Source: Hyparrhenia diplandra | Taxonomy: Eukaryota > Streptophyta > Magnoliopsida > Poales > Poaceae | Assembly (NCBI GenBank): GCA_015847255.1 | Contig: JADLZK010000269.1 | Coordinates: 1 to 64,000 of the forward strand | DNA: 64,000 nt | Direction of reading: 5' to 3' | Shown here: positions 1 through 9,920 of the stretch, piece after piece | Layout of the letters: every line of letters starts with the position of its first letter | Numbering within the stretch: position 1 is the stretch's first letter | Made by a program: the position numbers and the translations under genes | Notes under the pieces: model-generated | What the model was told of the DNA's origin: nothing | What the model saw: only the letters and a program-made list of their open reading frames with translations | The model's database searches: none

Positions 1-522
1 TGCAACAATAACCTCCAGTGTAATAAATGTGAGCGTTGTGGGTCAAGGGCGACGTCAAATGAAAATGAGACACGGCAGCATCTGGGGCATCGAACGCTGG
101 GAGCAGCGCTTCCAATGCATCCAAGCTGAGCGTCCAATGCATGCTCGCGGGCTGTAACGTCTAGTGGAGACACTGGCTCCCTATATAAGCAATATGGCCG
201 GCTCTTGGGTGACTCTCTTGACTTTTTTGCCATCCCTTTGAGCTTGAGAAACACCCTCCCTCTCATCTCCTTGCTTGATTGCACATTTGAAGTGAGATCG
301 AGAGTGATCTTAGTGCATTTTCTTGAGTGATAGCATCTAGTGGCACTTGAAGATTATTTTGTCGGTGGATTTCTTGTTACTCTTGATGAGTACTGTCACC
401 TAGCCGGCTTGGAGAAGGTCATTGAGCAGATGTCATGTCCTCTCATCACAGTGGCGCAACTATCTTCAGTTAGTAGAGTTCATTATTTGTACATATCAGA
501 AGGCATTGGTTCATTTGACTGA
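1..522 (+). mobile_element. LTR-like promoter fragment
   Basis: There is a TATA-type box (ctatataagc) at about 182-191. It is followed by a pyrimidine-rich leader and a run resembling the R-U5 part of grass LTR retrotransposons (gagtgatagcatctagtggcacttg). No coding domain is visible. Both ends of the LTR are uncertain and the left end may lie outside the window. It could instead be the promoter of an unannotated transcript. Confidence 0.3.
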
Positions 523-1640
523 TCAACGTTTGATCACAGTGTGGCAACAACGAGTTTGATCACAGTGTGGCAACACCGATTGTCCAGGCACGACACGTGG
601 GCCGATTTCCGTGCCGGCCCAGCCCGAAAAGCACGAGGCACAATAGCACAACAGACCAGCCCGAGGCCCACGTCGATGTAGTCGCTGAGGAGGCAGGAGC
701 TCAAGGCCGTCGCGGCAAGGGCGTGCGACGCGGCTCAAGGCGAGGGCAGGCAAGTCACGGAGGATTGGACGGAGAGGGCGAGCTAGCAAGGCCGCCGCTC
801 GAGGCAAGGCCGCACGCCCGAGGAGAAAGTTGATGCCAACGATGCGGGGGTAGAGGAGGGGTGCGGCAGCAGCTGGCGAGGAGTGGGGCGGGGAGGAGGA
901 GGTGATCACCGGTGGTGCAGAAGCCGCGCGCTCGGAGGCTGTTCGCAACGCGAGGAGCGCGAGTGGGGGAGGAGTACGGTGTGTGCGGCGGCTGTCGAGG
1001 AGTTGTGTGTCATATAGTGAAGTTAGTGTTAAGGTGGAGTGGTGGGCTTTTGTGATTGCTAGGCTGACTGACTGCGCTTCCCCACCGGGCATCTCCTAAT
1101 TTTTGGGCTGTGCCGTGCTGGCCCGCGTGCCTTGGGGTTAGCCCAAGCACGGCCTACAGTGGGCACCGGGCTGGCCCAAGCACGAATCGAACCGTGGCAG
1201 GCCGTGTTTGGGTTGGGCCAAATTTCCGTGCTCCGGGTCTTGTCATCGTGCTGCTTCAGACCAAATGCTCAGGTAAAACTTCGACTCCAGACAAAGCCAA
1301 CGTGCGATGGGTCTTCTCCAGCTCATGGTGATGCTCGGCTCCTTCTTCGGCGGCGAGGTGGTCGACTTTGGTGGTTCGCGAAGGATCTAAGGGCATCGTT
1401 GTTTTTCTTTTGTTTGTTTGGGTCCTTCGTGATGTCTGGTTGGACAGGTGTCTCCGTATCCTGTTCGTACATGTCTGTATTTGTATGTATCCGTGTACGC
1501 TTTTTCTTAATTAGAAATACAGATATCTAAACACCACTTTTTCCTGCCTACCATCGGCAATAGGAGTTGGAGTTCGATTCAAGTCCATACATTTGAAGTC
1601 CGCTCACGTAGGTATTGTGGAAGTCCTCTCGGTTACGACA
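523..1640. other. GC-rich intergenic stretch, no recognised gene
   Basis: Overlapping open frames occur on both strands but none carries a recognisable domain, and the openness follows from GC richness. The motif gcccaagcacg recurs around 1140-1185, and a related GC-rich block lies at 590-670. Such blocks are common at the edges of grass transposons. I see no gene here. Confidence 0.3.
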
Positions 1641-1650
1641 CAAATCCATC

Positions 1651-1659
<9 letters not shown>

Positions 1660-1701
<42 letters not shown>
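1660..1701. repeat. (TA)n microsatellite, left side of a transposon
   Basis: About 40 bases of alternating TA follow a short (GT)n run. The TIR element begins immediately after it. A second (TA)n lies at the other end of that element, which suggests insertion into one microsatellite. Confidence 0.9.
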
Positions 1702-1703
<2 letters not shown>

Positions 1704-3820
1704 TTTTTTTACTCCCGGGAGCAGTTACTCCCACCACAAAGTAAACGGACGTTGGGGGCCAGCTAACGGGAGACGCTGCTCCTGCGCGGTCAGGGCTGCT
1801 TGCGGTGGTAACGCGGTTTGGATAAAATCGTTGCATGTATGCATGCATAGATATCCGAAGCGCATGCGTATATACAGGAACGGTAGTTGGCATTTAATAT
1901 TCTGTAGGAGGACGTAGGACTCTTTTCTTTTGATACTCTCGAAGCACACTTGAATTAGTATGTACGTATACCTACCACGTGACACATACATATATAATTA
2001 GAGTATGAGTACATACACGTTTCTAATGAGTATGTAAACGTCCATATATTTATTTATAGGAAGTATGAAACCATACTTAAGGTTGCCCCGGTTGGGTATA
2101 TTTTAAAAACAAGTGCTGTACGCTCATGGTACATCTTTTTTAAAATTAGAGAGTATATTGATTAATTAGAGGGTATAGTAGAAATACTACTAGTATGTGT
2201 ATATACCTAAGTTTTTAGAAGTATGAGTGCATACTTGTATAACATAGTAGTAACATGCATACTTTTACTTGTACACATGTATTTGTCTGGAAGTATGTCC
2301 ATATACATAAATGTAGTAGTATGCGTGTATACTTGTGATCAGATACACAATTCAGGTCTAAGTATCATTATATACCAAGTTTTAGATGTGAGTATTACCA
2401 TATACACGATTTAGATTTGAGTATTACTGTATACTTAAGTTTTCTACGTGAGTATGACCACATACACAATTTAGATTTGAGTATCATATTGTATACAACA
2501 AAGTTGTGGATGAAGTACCACTATACTTTTCTTTCAAATTTTAAAAGACATACGAGAGAACAAAAAAAACTTTCAATGCAATAACCAAATATGAATAAAA
2601 TAGTGATCGGAGTGCATCTACTACAACCAAACTGTAAGAAGCTACTAGTATATACTGAAGAGTATTTAAATTAAATAAAATTAGCCCATCTTGCTCTTGC
2701 TAGTCCTAACATCGTCGAACCACCGATACGGTGACCAGAAATCACATGACACCGGTGTAGCACGCCGTGAAAACAGATGTTGAGATAGAGGGCCTGGAAC
2801 AGATGCATATGTTAGGAACGAATGAGCATCATACATTAATTAATTCATGCTTGCAGTGCAGCGCCGGGATGAGATGTGATAATCGATGCAACCGTACCTG
2901 AACGTGTATAGGTGAATCACGAAAGAATGGTGTCCTGAATAATACAACGCACTCATCACGATTTGTAAGGATCTGCAACCATGGCACTTGCGTGCTACTC
3001 ACCACACCTGCTCGCCATGATAGCATTAAGCGAATGAACAGGATTATTAGTAGAGTACCCTAATAAAATTATGGAGGTTTAGAGGTGATAAGGAATAGAT
3101 CTGTGTATAGATATCATTACCTTGGCTCCGATTCAGATTTAATAGATCCATATATACGGCATCACATCAGAGCCTAGATGTACCTTCTCTCGATCTTCAT
3201 GCTGCAATGAGACGGAATAAATAAATCGATCTACAAAAAGAAAGATACTAAATTACTATGCCTGGATATTCCAGCCGTGGATGCTAGCTTCTAGGCGCCA
3301 CACCAGGTCCAGGATATCGATCTCGCTAGAAGCCCAATAGCCACATCAGCGATACTCTCATCATCTGACAAAAAAAAGATATACAACGATAAAGTGACGA
3401 AGACATGCCAGGTGATGTCCCTTCGGGTAGTTCCACAACCTGGTGAAGTCGAGATCGGGAGGGATCGCCGTCTGACGCGGCTGGGATCAGGACGTGATGC
3501 CGCCGCTGGTGTGCCACGAGGCTGCCTCCACTGGTGGTGTTGGGGACGGCCGCCGCCGATGGATTGAGGGTGGGCGCGATGAGCACCACACGGAAGTTGC
3601 TGTGGCCGCCGCCGCCGGCATCTGTGTTTCCGGAGGACGAAGCCAGATTTTCTAATATATATACAATCGAGGACCGGATTAGCATTTTTCAACCCGCTAA
3701 GCATCCTGCCACGGTCGTTAACGTTAGTGGGACGGAGAGTACGCGCGATTAGGAGGAGCAGCTACGTTGTATGTGATTTAGACAGGGAGTAACTACAAGG
3801 GGAGTAGAAAAGATTTTTCT
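1702..3820. mobile_element. TIR DNA transposon inserted in (TA)n
   Basis: The left end (1702-1733) reads with ttactcccgggagcagttac. The reverse complement of the right end (3783-3820) reads with ctactccccttgtagttac, giving an imperfect terminal inverted repeat of about 30 bp. Similarity continues inward at gctgctcct on both sides. The element is flanked by TA repeats on both sides, as known for the microsatellite-targeting Micron elements of rice. No transposase frame is visible, so it is non-autonomous. Open frames on the minus strand around 3290-3700 may be captured or random GC-rich sequence. Confidence 0.6.
2340..2505. repeat. Imperfect internal tandem repeats of the TIR element
   Basis: Three to four degenerate units of about 50-60 bases are built from gagtat followed by accatatacac and atttagatttgagtat. 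They lie inside the TIR element. Arrays like this are typical of subterminal transposase-binding regions. Confidence 0.55.
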
Positions 3821-3842
3821 ATATATATATATATATATATAT
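3821..3842. repeat. (TA)n microsatellite, right side of the TIR element
   Basis: This short TA run abuts the right terminal repeat and matches the longer run at the left end. Confidence 0.8.
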
Positions 3843-4036
3843 TCGCTCGCTGCTCGGTTCCTTCTCCAAATCCACCCGTCCAAACATCGTATATACATAT
3901 ATATTTTCGTTTTCGCTCGCTACTCGGTTCCTTCTCCAAATCCATCCATCCAAACATCGTATATACATATATATTTTCGTTCGGTTCTCGGTTCCTTCTC
4001 CAAATCCATCCATCCAAATCCATCGTATATACATCT
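3842..4036. repeat. Minisatellite, three units of 64-70 bp
   Basis: The block containing ctcggttccttctccaaatc followed by catcgtatatacat recurs at about 3853, 3923 and 3987. The periods are about 70 and 64 bases. Apparent minus-strand open frames here (repeated Trp/Gly/Glu-rich peptides) come from the repeat and are not genes. Confidence 0.85.
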
Positions 4037-4659
4037 ATACACCAGTTTACGGCAGCCACCGAGAACATGCTGTACGACGTGCTCTCGGTTGTGCGCCATG
4101 CCCGGCGGCCCCGGCCTCAAGGATGTGGCCGTCGCGTCGGGAGGGAGGAGACCAACGATTATTTCTTGGCCCTTGGCGTGCCAGCGCTGTGCTCATCGTC
4201 GTTGAATGGCTGGCGTACGTACAATAGCGATAGGACGGGCGATGGCATACAGCTAGCAGCTAGGGTACAGAGGGGCACGCAGCCTGCGAGACATGAAGCC
4301 GAGGAAAATACGAGCCGTGCAATAGGCAAAAAACTGATCACGAGTGAGTCCGTCCGATAGTTTGTCTGGGCATGTGATCAGAATCATGTCGCAAACGCAC
4401 AGCGCGGACGTGTTTTACAGTGTATTGTAAAAAAAAAAAAAGTATGCACACTTCACTGCCCAAAAACATCCGTACACGGCGGCTGCTACCTCCTCCGGTG
4501 ACCGGTCCTCCCTGTCTCCCGTGCTCCGCCTCCACCCTTGATCCAGCGAAGCCTTCGCTCCCCGTGCTCCGCCTCCACCCTCTCCCACTCCTAACGGCGG
4601 CGGCGCCGCCGCCGCAATCCGCCTCCATCTGCCTCGATCCACCTCGATGACCTTATGAG
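4037..4659 (+). promoter_or_regulatory. Upstream region and probable 5' UTR of the PPR gene
   Basis: There is no gene of its own here. An imperfect palindrome lies at 4056-4089 (accgagaacatgctg facing its complement). A poly-A run lies at 4429-4441. A CT/CG-rich leader at 4480-4659 leads to the PPR start codon and is probably the 5' UTR. The exact transcription start is not visible. Confidence 0.4.
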
Positions 4660-7053
4660 ATGTGCGGCGGCGGCACGCTCCCCCTCCTCCCACTAAGCCA
4701 CCCCGCTCCCGCCGGCATCGCCCCTATCCACACCTCCGCCCCTCACCTCGCCGCCGAGCTCGAAGCCGGCGACGTCCTCCACGGGCTCCTCTCCACGCTC
4801 CCGCCGTCGCTCCCTTCCTTCTTCCCTTGCCTCTCCCTCCTCTCACGCCGACTCACCCCGCACTCCGTCGCCGACGCCCTCCTCTGCCCCGCGCTCCCGC
4901 CCGCGTCCCGCCTCCGCCTCTTCCTCTTCTCCGCGCTCACCCCGAGCCTCCGCTCCCCTCTCCTCCACTCCCGCGCCGTCGTCCCCATCCTCCTTGCCAC
5001 CGACGCGGATGCCGCCATGTACGAAGCCATCGCCGACGCCCAAGCCGCCGGCCTCCAACCCCCCACCGCCGCATTCGAGGCGCTCATATTCGCCCACGCC
5101 TCCGCCGGCAGGCACCACGAGGCGGTCGAGGTTTTCTCCCGGATGGAGAGCGAGTTCAGGTGCCGCCCCACCACCTTCGTCTACAACGCCGTCCTCAGGG
5201 TCCTCGTCGCCAGCGGTGGTGTCCTTCCCCTTGCCCTGGCGCTCTATAACAGGATGGTCGCCGCTGGCTGCCTGCTCGACAGGGCCACCTACAATGTGCT
5301 CATGGATGGCCTCTGCAAGCGGGGAACCGCCATGGACGTGCTCAAGCTGTTTGACGAAATGCTCCAGAGAGGTATCACTCCCAACGTCAAGACACATACC
5401 ATCTTACTATCGTCAATGTGCAATGCCGGACAGCTGAAGGAAGCTGAGAACCTGCTACATTCCATGGAAGACAAAGGGTGTCCACCTGATGAGGTCACAT
5501 ACAATGCATTCATTAGTGGGTTATGCAAGGCTGGCAGAGTTGATGAGGCCATTGAGAGGCTTGAGGCACTCCGTCATACTGGGACCTTTGTACTTGGCTT
5601 GAAGGGGTACAGTTGCTTGATTGACGGGTTGTTCCTGGCAGGTCGGTATGAAGAAGGATTCCAGTGTTACATGGAGGTGATGGAGCAAGCTGATTTCTCT
5701 CCGGACATTGTTCTGTACACTATAATGATGCGTGGTTGTGCAGAGGCCGGACGAACCAATGACGCCTTTGCGTTCTTCAATGAGATGAAAGAGAGAGGCT
5801 TTACTCCTGATACCTTCTGCTACAACACGCTGCTTAGGGCCCTCTGTGATTCCGGTGATCTAGACGGCGCTCGCTTGTTGATGTCAGAGATGGCGCATAA
5901 TAACGTGGTCCTGGACACCATTACATATAATATCATGATACATGGGTTGTGCAAGAAACAGCTTGTAGATGAGGCAATGCAGGTTTTTGATGGGATGGTG
6001 GAAGTGGGTTGCCATCCAACTGTTATGACATACAATGTGCTCATCGATGGACTCTACCGGGCAGGCAGGCTTGAGGAAGCTCGGATGCTTTTTTATAAGA
6101 TGGAGGTGGGAAATAACCCTTCCTTGTTCCTTCGATTAACACTTGGTGCAAACCAGGTGAAGGACAGTGAGAGCTTGCAAAAGATGGTTGACAGTATGTG
6201 CCAGTCTGGGCAGGTGCTTAAAGCTTACAAGCTTCTTCGAGGTATAACAGACAGTGGTGTGGTTCCTGATGTTGTCACATATAACACACTGCTAAACGGA
6301 CTGTGTAAAGTGAGGAATCTTGATGGAGCCGTGAGGCTTTTTAGAGAACTTCAAATCAAGGGGTTCTCTCTTGATGAGATCACTTATGGGACTCTTATCG
6401 ATAGCCTCTTGAGGGCACACAGATTTAATGATGCCATGACATTGTTCCAGGACATATTACACAGTGGTGGCACCCCTAGTCTGTCAATCTACAATAGCAT
6501 AATGAGATCGCTTTGTAGGATGAACAAACTGTCACAAGCAATCAACCTCTGGTTTGATCACCTGCCCAAAAAGTACAATCTCTCAGCCCAAGATGAAGTA
6601 ATTGCTAGTGCCCGAAAAAAATTTGAAGAAGGTTCCCTGGATGAAGCTGTTAGGGGGCTAATCAAGATTGATCAAGAATATGGTTTGGTGAACTCATGTC
6701 CTTACACCATTTGGCTCATAGGACTTATTCAAGCAAGGAGAATAGATGAGGCCCTCAAGATTTTTCATATACTTGAGGAGACTAGCATTGATATCACACC
6801 AGCTTGCTGTGCTCATCTTAGCAAATTCCTATGTTGGGAAAGAAATCTAGATTCAGCGGTTGATGTTATGCTCTATACATTGAATAAACGATTCATTATG
6901 TCAAGACATGTAGGCAACCGGTTACTTAGTAGCCTTTGTATCCATCATAGGAGGAAGGATGCACAGGCCCTTGCATGGCGAATGCATCTGGTAGGATATG
7001 ATATGGATGAATATCTTCGTGAGTCTACAAAAGGTTTGTTATACAATCAATAG
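4660..7053 (+). CDS. P-class pentatricopeptide repeat protein, At1g79540-like
   Basis: This single-exon, 797-residue protein resembles Arabidopsis At1g79540. After a proline- and serine-rich N terminus (about residues 1-110), likely an organelle-targeting region, canonical 35-residue PPR units run to about residue 640. They show motifs such as TYNVLMDGLCKRG, TYNAFISGLCKAG, TYNIMIHGLCKK and TYNTLLNGLCKV. A more degenerate C-terminal segment follows. No PLS-type E or DYW domain is present, so it belongs to the P class. Such proteins bind organellar RNA and affect its stability, splicing or translation; the specific target is unknown. The ATG at 4660 is chosen because it opens the full uninterrupted frame. 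Codon use shifts from very GC-rich at the 5' end to balanced at the 3' end, as is usual in grass genes. Unlike several neighbours, this frame is unbroken. Confidence 0.95.
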   Translation: MCGGGTLPLLPLSHPAPAGIAPIHTSAPHLAAELEAGDVLHGLLSTLPPSLPSFFPCLSLLSRRLTPHSVADALLCPALPPASRLRLFLFSALTPSLRSPLLHSRAVVPILLATDADAAMYEAIADAQAAGLQPPTAAFEALIFAHASAGRHHEAVEVFSRMESEFRCRPTTFVYNAVLRVLVASGGVLPLALALYNRMVAAGCLLDRATYNVLMDGLCKRGTAMDVLKLFDEMLQRGITPNVKTHTILLSSMCNAGQLKEAENLLHSMEDKGCPPDEVTYNAFISGLCKAGRVDEAIERLEALRHTGTFVLGLKGYSCLIDGLFLAGRYEEGFQCYMEVMEQADFSPDIVLYTIMMRGCAEAGRTNDAFAFFNEMKERGFTPDTFCYNTLLRALCDSGDLDGARLLMSEMAHNNVVLDTITYNIMIHGLCKKQLVDEAMQVFDGMVEVGCHPTVMTYNVLIDGLYRAGRLEEARMLFYKMEVGNNPSLFLRLTLGANQVKDSESLQKMVDSMCQSGQVLKAYKLLRGITDSGVVPDVVTYNTLLNGLCKVRNLDGAVRLFRELQIKGFSLDEITYGTLIDSLLRAHRFNDAMTLFQDILHSGGTPSLSIYNSIMRSLCRMNKLSQAINLWFDHLPKKYNLSAQDEVIASARKKFEEGSLDEAVRGLIKIDQEYGLVNSCPYTIWLIGLIQARRIDEALKIFHILEETSIDITPACCAHLSKFLCWERNLDSAVDVMLYTLNKRFIMSRHVGNRLLSSLCIHHRRKDAQALAWRMHLVGYDMDEYLRESTKGLLYNQ

Positions 7054-7497
7054 AAATGTCAGTAGTGTTTGTAGGGCTACAGAGCTTGCTCTCGAGAGGG
7101 CTGCTGGTATTTTTGAACTTTTTATCTGTACCAATTTGTTCTAGGAAACCCAAAGTAGGGTTTGATTCACTGAGTTCTTAGCTCTTGCAGTGGATTTTGT
7201 AACCCACTAATTCAGTTGTAACTTCAATAATGAGGCAAGCATATTGATATCCTGCAACATATTATTACACTCTCCAAGCTTCTATGTGATTAAACTTGGG
7301 AATTTTCATCCATACCACCACTTGAGGCTTCCCTTTTTATTAATACCACCAAGCTAGTCAATTGCATCATTGCATGTGGGATATTGTCCTACGTGTCATT
7401 CACACATGCTGATGAAAGTATTCTATTAAAGCTCATTATGCCGTTGCTTGGTTGAGGCTGAAACATTAAAGTATTGTTGCTCATTATGTGGGCTATT
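7054..7497 (+). other. 3' flank of the PPR gene
   Basis: This AT-rich sequence contains aataatgag-type polyadenylation-like signals near 7225. No open frame of note is present. It probably includes the PPR 3' UTR. Confidence 0.4.
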
Positions 7498-7636
7498 GTT
7501 CTAAATTATAAGTCGTTTTGACTTTCTGGTACATTCATTTTGCTATGCATCTAGATATAATAATATGTCTAGATACATAGCAAAATGGATGAACCAAAAA
7601 AGTCAAAGCGACTTATAATTTGGAACGGAGGGAGTA
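7498..7636. mobile_element. Stowaway-type MITE
   Basis: The ends read aaattataagtcgttttgac and its complement, finishing in the diagnostic ggaacggagggagta. The left terminus has lost the ctccctccg part. The two arms pair almost fully and would fold into a hairpin. This is a Tc1/Mariner-derived family that is very common in grass genes. Confidence 0.92.
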
Positions 7637-9581
7637 TATAAGCGAAGAATGTGGTGCGCCTTTCATGCATTAACAGTGTTTGTACTAATAGTTGAGCTAT
7701 CTTAAGTTCTCATGCATTTTTTTTGCTGATGTTGTTACTATCTTTTTCTTTTCGCTTTATAGATTGTTCTGCTTTATATCTTCGTATCTGAGAATCAACA
7801 AATTCTACCCCGCATTTTTGGCAAAATCTTTCGTCTTCGTTTTCAGCTACGCCGCTTGAGAGTTTCCATCAAACTGGTTAATTCACTGTTGGGTGGGGTG
7901 GGGGTGGGGGGGGGGGGGGGGGGGCGGATTTAGCTGGATATGATGCTCTGCAAGTAACACTGGACTAGATTGGGCTGCATTCTTAGTTTACCTATTTTGT
8001 AATGAGGCTGCTCAGGACTCTTATGTCAGTGTGTTGATGTATTAGCTGTTTTTACACTTTTTGTTTCTAAAGTTGCAACAAAACTTTTCTTATGTTCATT
8101 AGTTTGATAGAACTAGACATCACATATTCTGTTTACATATTTTTCATTGTAGATGTATACCGCCGGTCAATAAAATTCAGGTAGCTTTTGTAGGACTAGA
8201 TAGTGCCCTCTAGATGCAAAGGCAATGTGTCATGGAATATGAATTTTTATCACAGCCTCACTGCTAAAGTTAAAAACTGAGCTGATGGGCCACACAAACC
8301 ACTGTAAGTGATATAGTTGCCAACATGATAGTCAATGTTCACACCATGGCAATGTTGGGGTTTTGTCTTGAGGGTGCATCTAGTGGGAGCATGCTTGCTA
8401 GTTTTCACTAGGTGATGCTCAAGCAGTCTAGAAAGTAGGTGATGAGAGGCCTGATTGGCTGGAGCAAAAGCCGTCTGAACACTAACTCATCCAATCTGAT
8501 CTATTTTCCTGCATGAAGAGACCTTTACCACCGGACGTTCGTGCCCCTGTCCTTGTTGGCAGCTGAGGCATATAATTTAGATGGCCTCAATCACTCCATG
8601 GAAGACAGTAGATCACATGAGAGGGAGACATAACTGACAGATTTGGGTTTGTGAAACTTGTGCACAAAAGCTGTAGTTTTGTGATTAAAAAAAAAGGTAC
8701 AGTACTTGTAGTTTTGTGTTTCTATGGTCAGCATATGTTTCGCTTTGTGCAATTCTTGTTTCTACTTTCTGTTGGAAGTCACAATGTAACATTTTTATTT
8801 AGGAAATTTTAGGGCTCATCAGTTTGCTTGAATTTGATACAGAACTAGACATCTTGTGTCATTTCTTGAATCTTGATAATTTATGGCCCAAACACTTTTA
8901 GTTACCCAACTTAGAAAATAAATAGCAAAGTTATATCTTCTGCATGCAGATTTATTATATTCAGTATACGAGATTTTTCATAACACAACTGTGTGACACA
9001 TTAGCAGTGGATTTTCTTGCATATCTTGTCTTAACTGAAAAAGGGTTGCTTATCTATTTTTTATTCCTTCATGGTTGACATAGTTCAGTTTCCTTATCTT
9101 TGATCGAGTTTTCTGAGGTGAAATTTAGTTCAATTTTGTTGTCGGTGCTATGGAGACCTAGATGGTATTATTTCTATTAGAAAAAATCATATTTATGTTA
9201 TTTGTGAATGCCTGCTAAATATAAACTTTGATGTATTTATCGTCATTGAGACTTGGGATGAGATCTCTTCATCTATCAATCTTTGAACAGTAAAAAATGA
9301 CATGCTAGCATGAAGATTGAATTGAAATCAATGGTGAATTTGATTTCCTGTACAAGTATCTTCCTTTGTACATATTGAATTGTAGGTTCACTGAAGCAAA
9401 GAGGTAATTGAAATCGTAGGCAAAGACCTTACTTAGTGTGTGTCTCTATTCATTTGCAGTCCTATGGATGATTGTAGTCAAATGGATAGTTGCAATAGAA
9501 ATGGCTTGGGTTAATATCATTTGTGCTTCTGTCCTTTGTAGATGAAAATGGCTTAGGTTAATATTCATCTAGGGAGTTCAG
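7637..9581. other. AT-rich intergenic stretch
   Basis: No coding region is recognised. A G-run tract lies at about 7891-7925. The rest is ordinary AT-rich intergenic sequence, possibly the interior of the Helitron that ends at 12726. Confidence 0.4.
7891..7925 (+). repeat. G-run tract
   Basis: Short G runs lead into an uninterrupted run of about 20 G. It could form a G-quadruplex and is also a place where base calling is unreliable. Confidence 0.8.
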
Positions 9582-9920
9582 TTAATCATTCAAATCCAAC
9601 AAAAAGTCCTCATTAGTGAAATTTGATTCTGGATTGCACTCCAGCATTTTGACGTGGGTAAAGTCCATCATAGGACAATTTTCTTTGCAGTGGTTGCATG
9701 TATTGTCAACGTGATTCTCACAGCTGTTGCTTGTTAAAGTATTACCATCTGTCGGCCTGTTGACTGTGGCTGACCGGTGATTTTGATTTATAACCAAGCC
9801 TCTGCTCATGGCTTCTAGAAACCTGCATGTAGTCTCAATATGTTCTGTGTTAGTTCCTGTTTTTATATCTCGAGATGTTGTTCCCATTAATAGTTTCTGA
9901 AATAATGGCAGCACAGTCAT
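9582..9920 (-). CDS. Hypothetical exon-like open frame
   Basis: The frame is 112 residues, rich in Asn, Thr and Cys. It has a CNHCKENC cluster and ends in an acidic tail (EDFLLDLND). I do not recognise the family. The composition looks more like a genuine C-terminal exon than a chance frame, because the surroundings are AT-rich and stops are frequent in the other frames. An acceptor-like ag lies just upstream near 9905 on the minus strand. No convincing upstream exon is seen, so it may be a gene fragment carried by a mobile element. Confidence 0.25.
   Translation of the reverse strand: MTVLPLFQKLLMGTTSRDIKTGTNTEHIETTCRFLEAMSRGLVINQNHRSATVNRPTDGNTLTSNSCENHVDNTCNHCKENCPMMDFTHVKMLECNPESNFTNEDFLLDLND

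Noticed and set aside
1615..1991. Open frames rich in Tyr-Ile repeats on both strands
   Set aside because: They are translations of the (TA)n microsatellite and have no protein character outside it.
3793..4120. Minus-strand frames with repeated Trp/Gly/Glu-rich peptides
   Set aside because: They come from the 64-70-bp minisatellite.
4415..5552. Several long frames overlapping the start of the PPR gene
   Set aside because: These are GC-driven shadows of the real frame.
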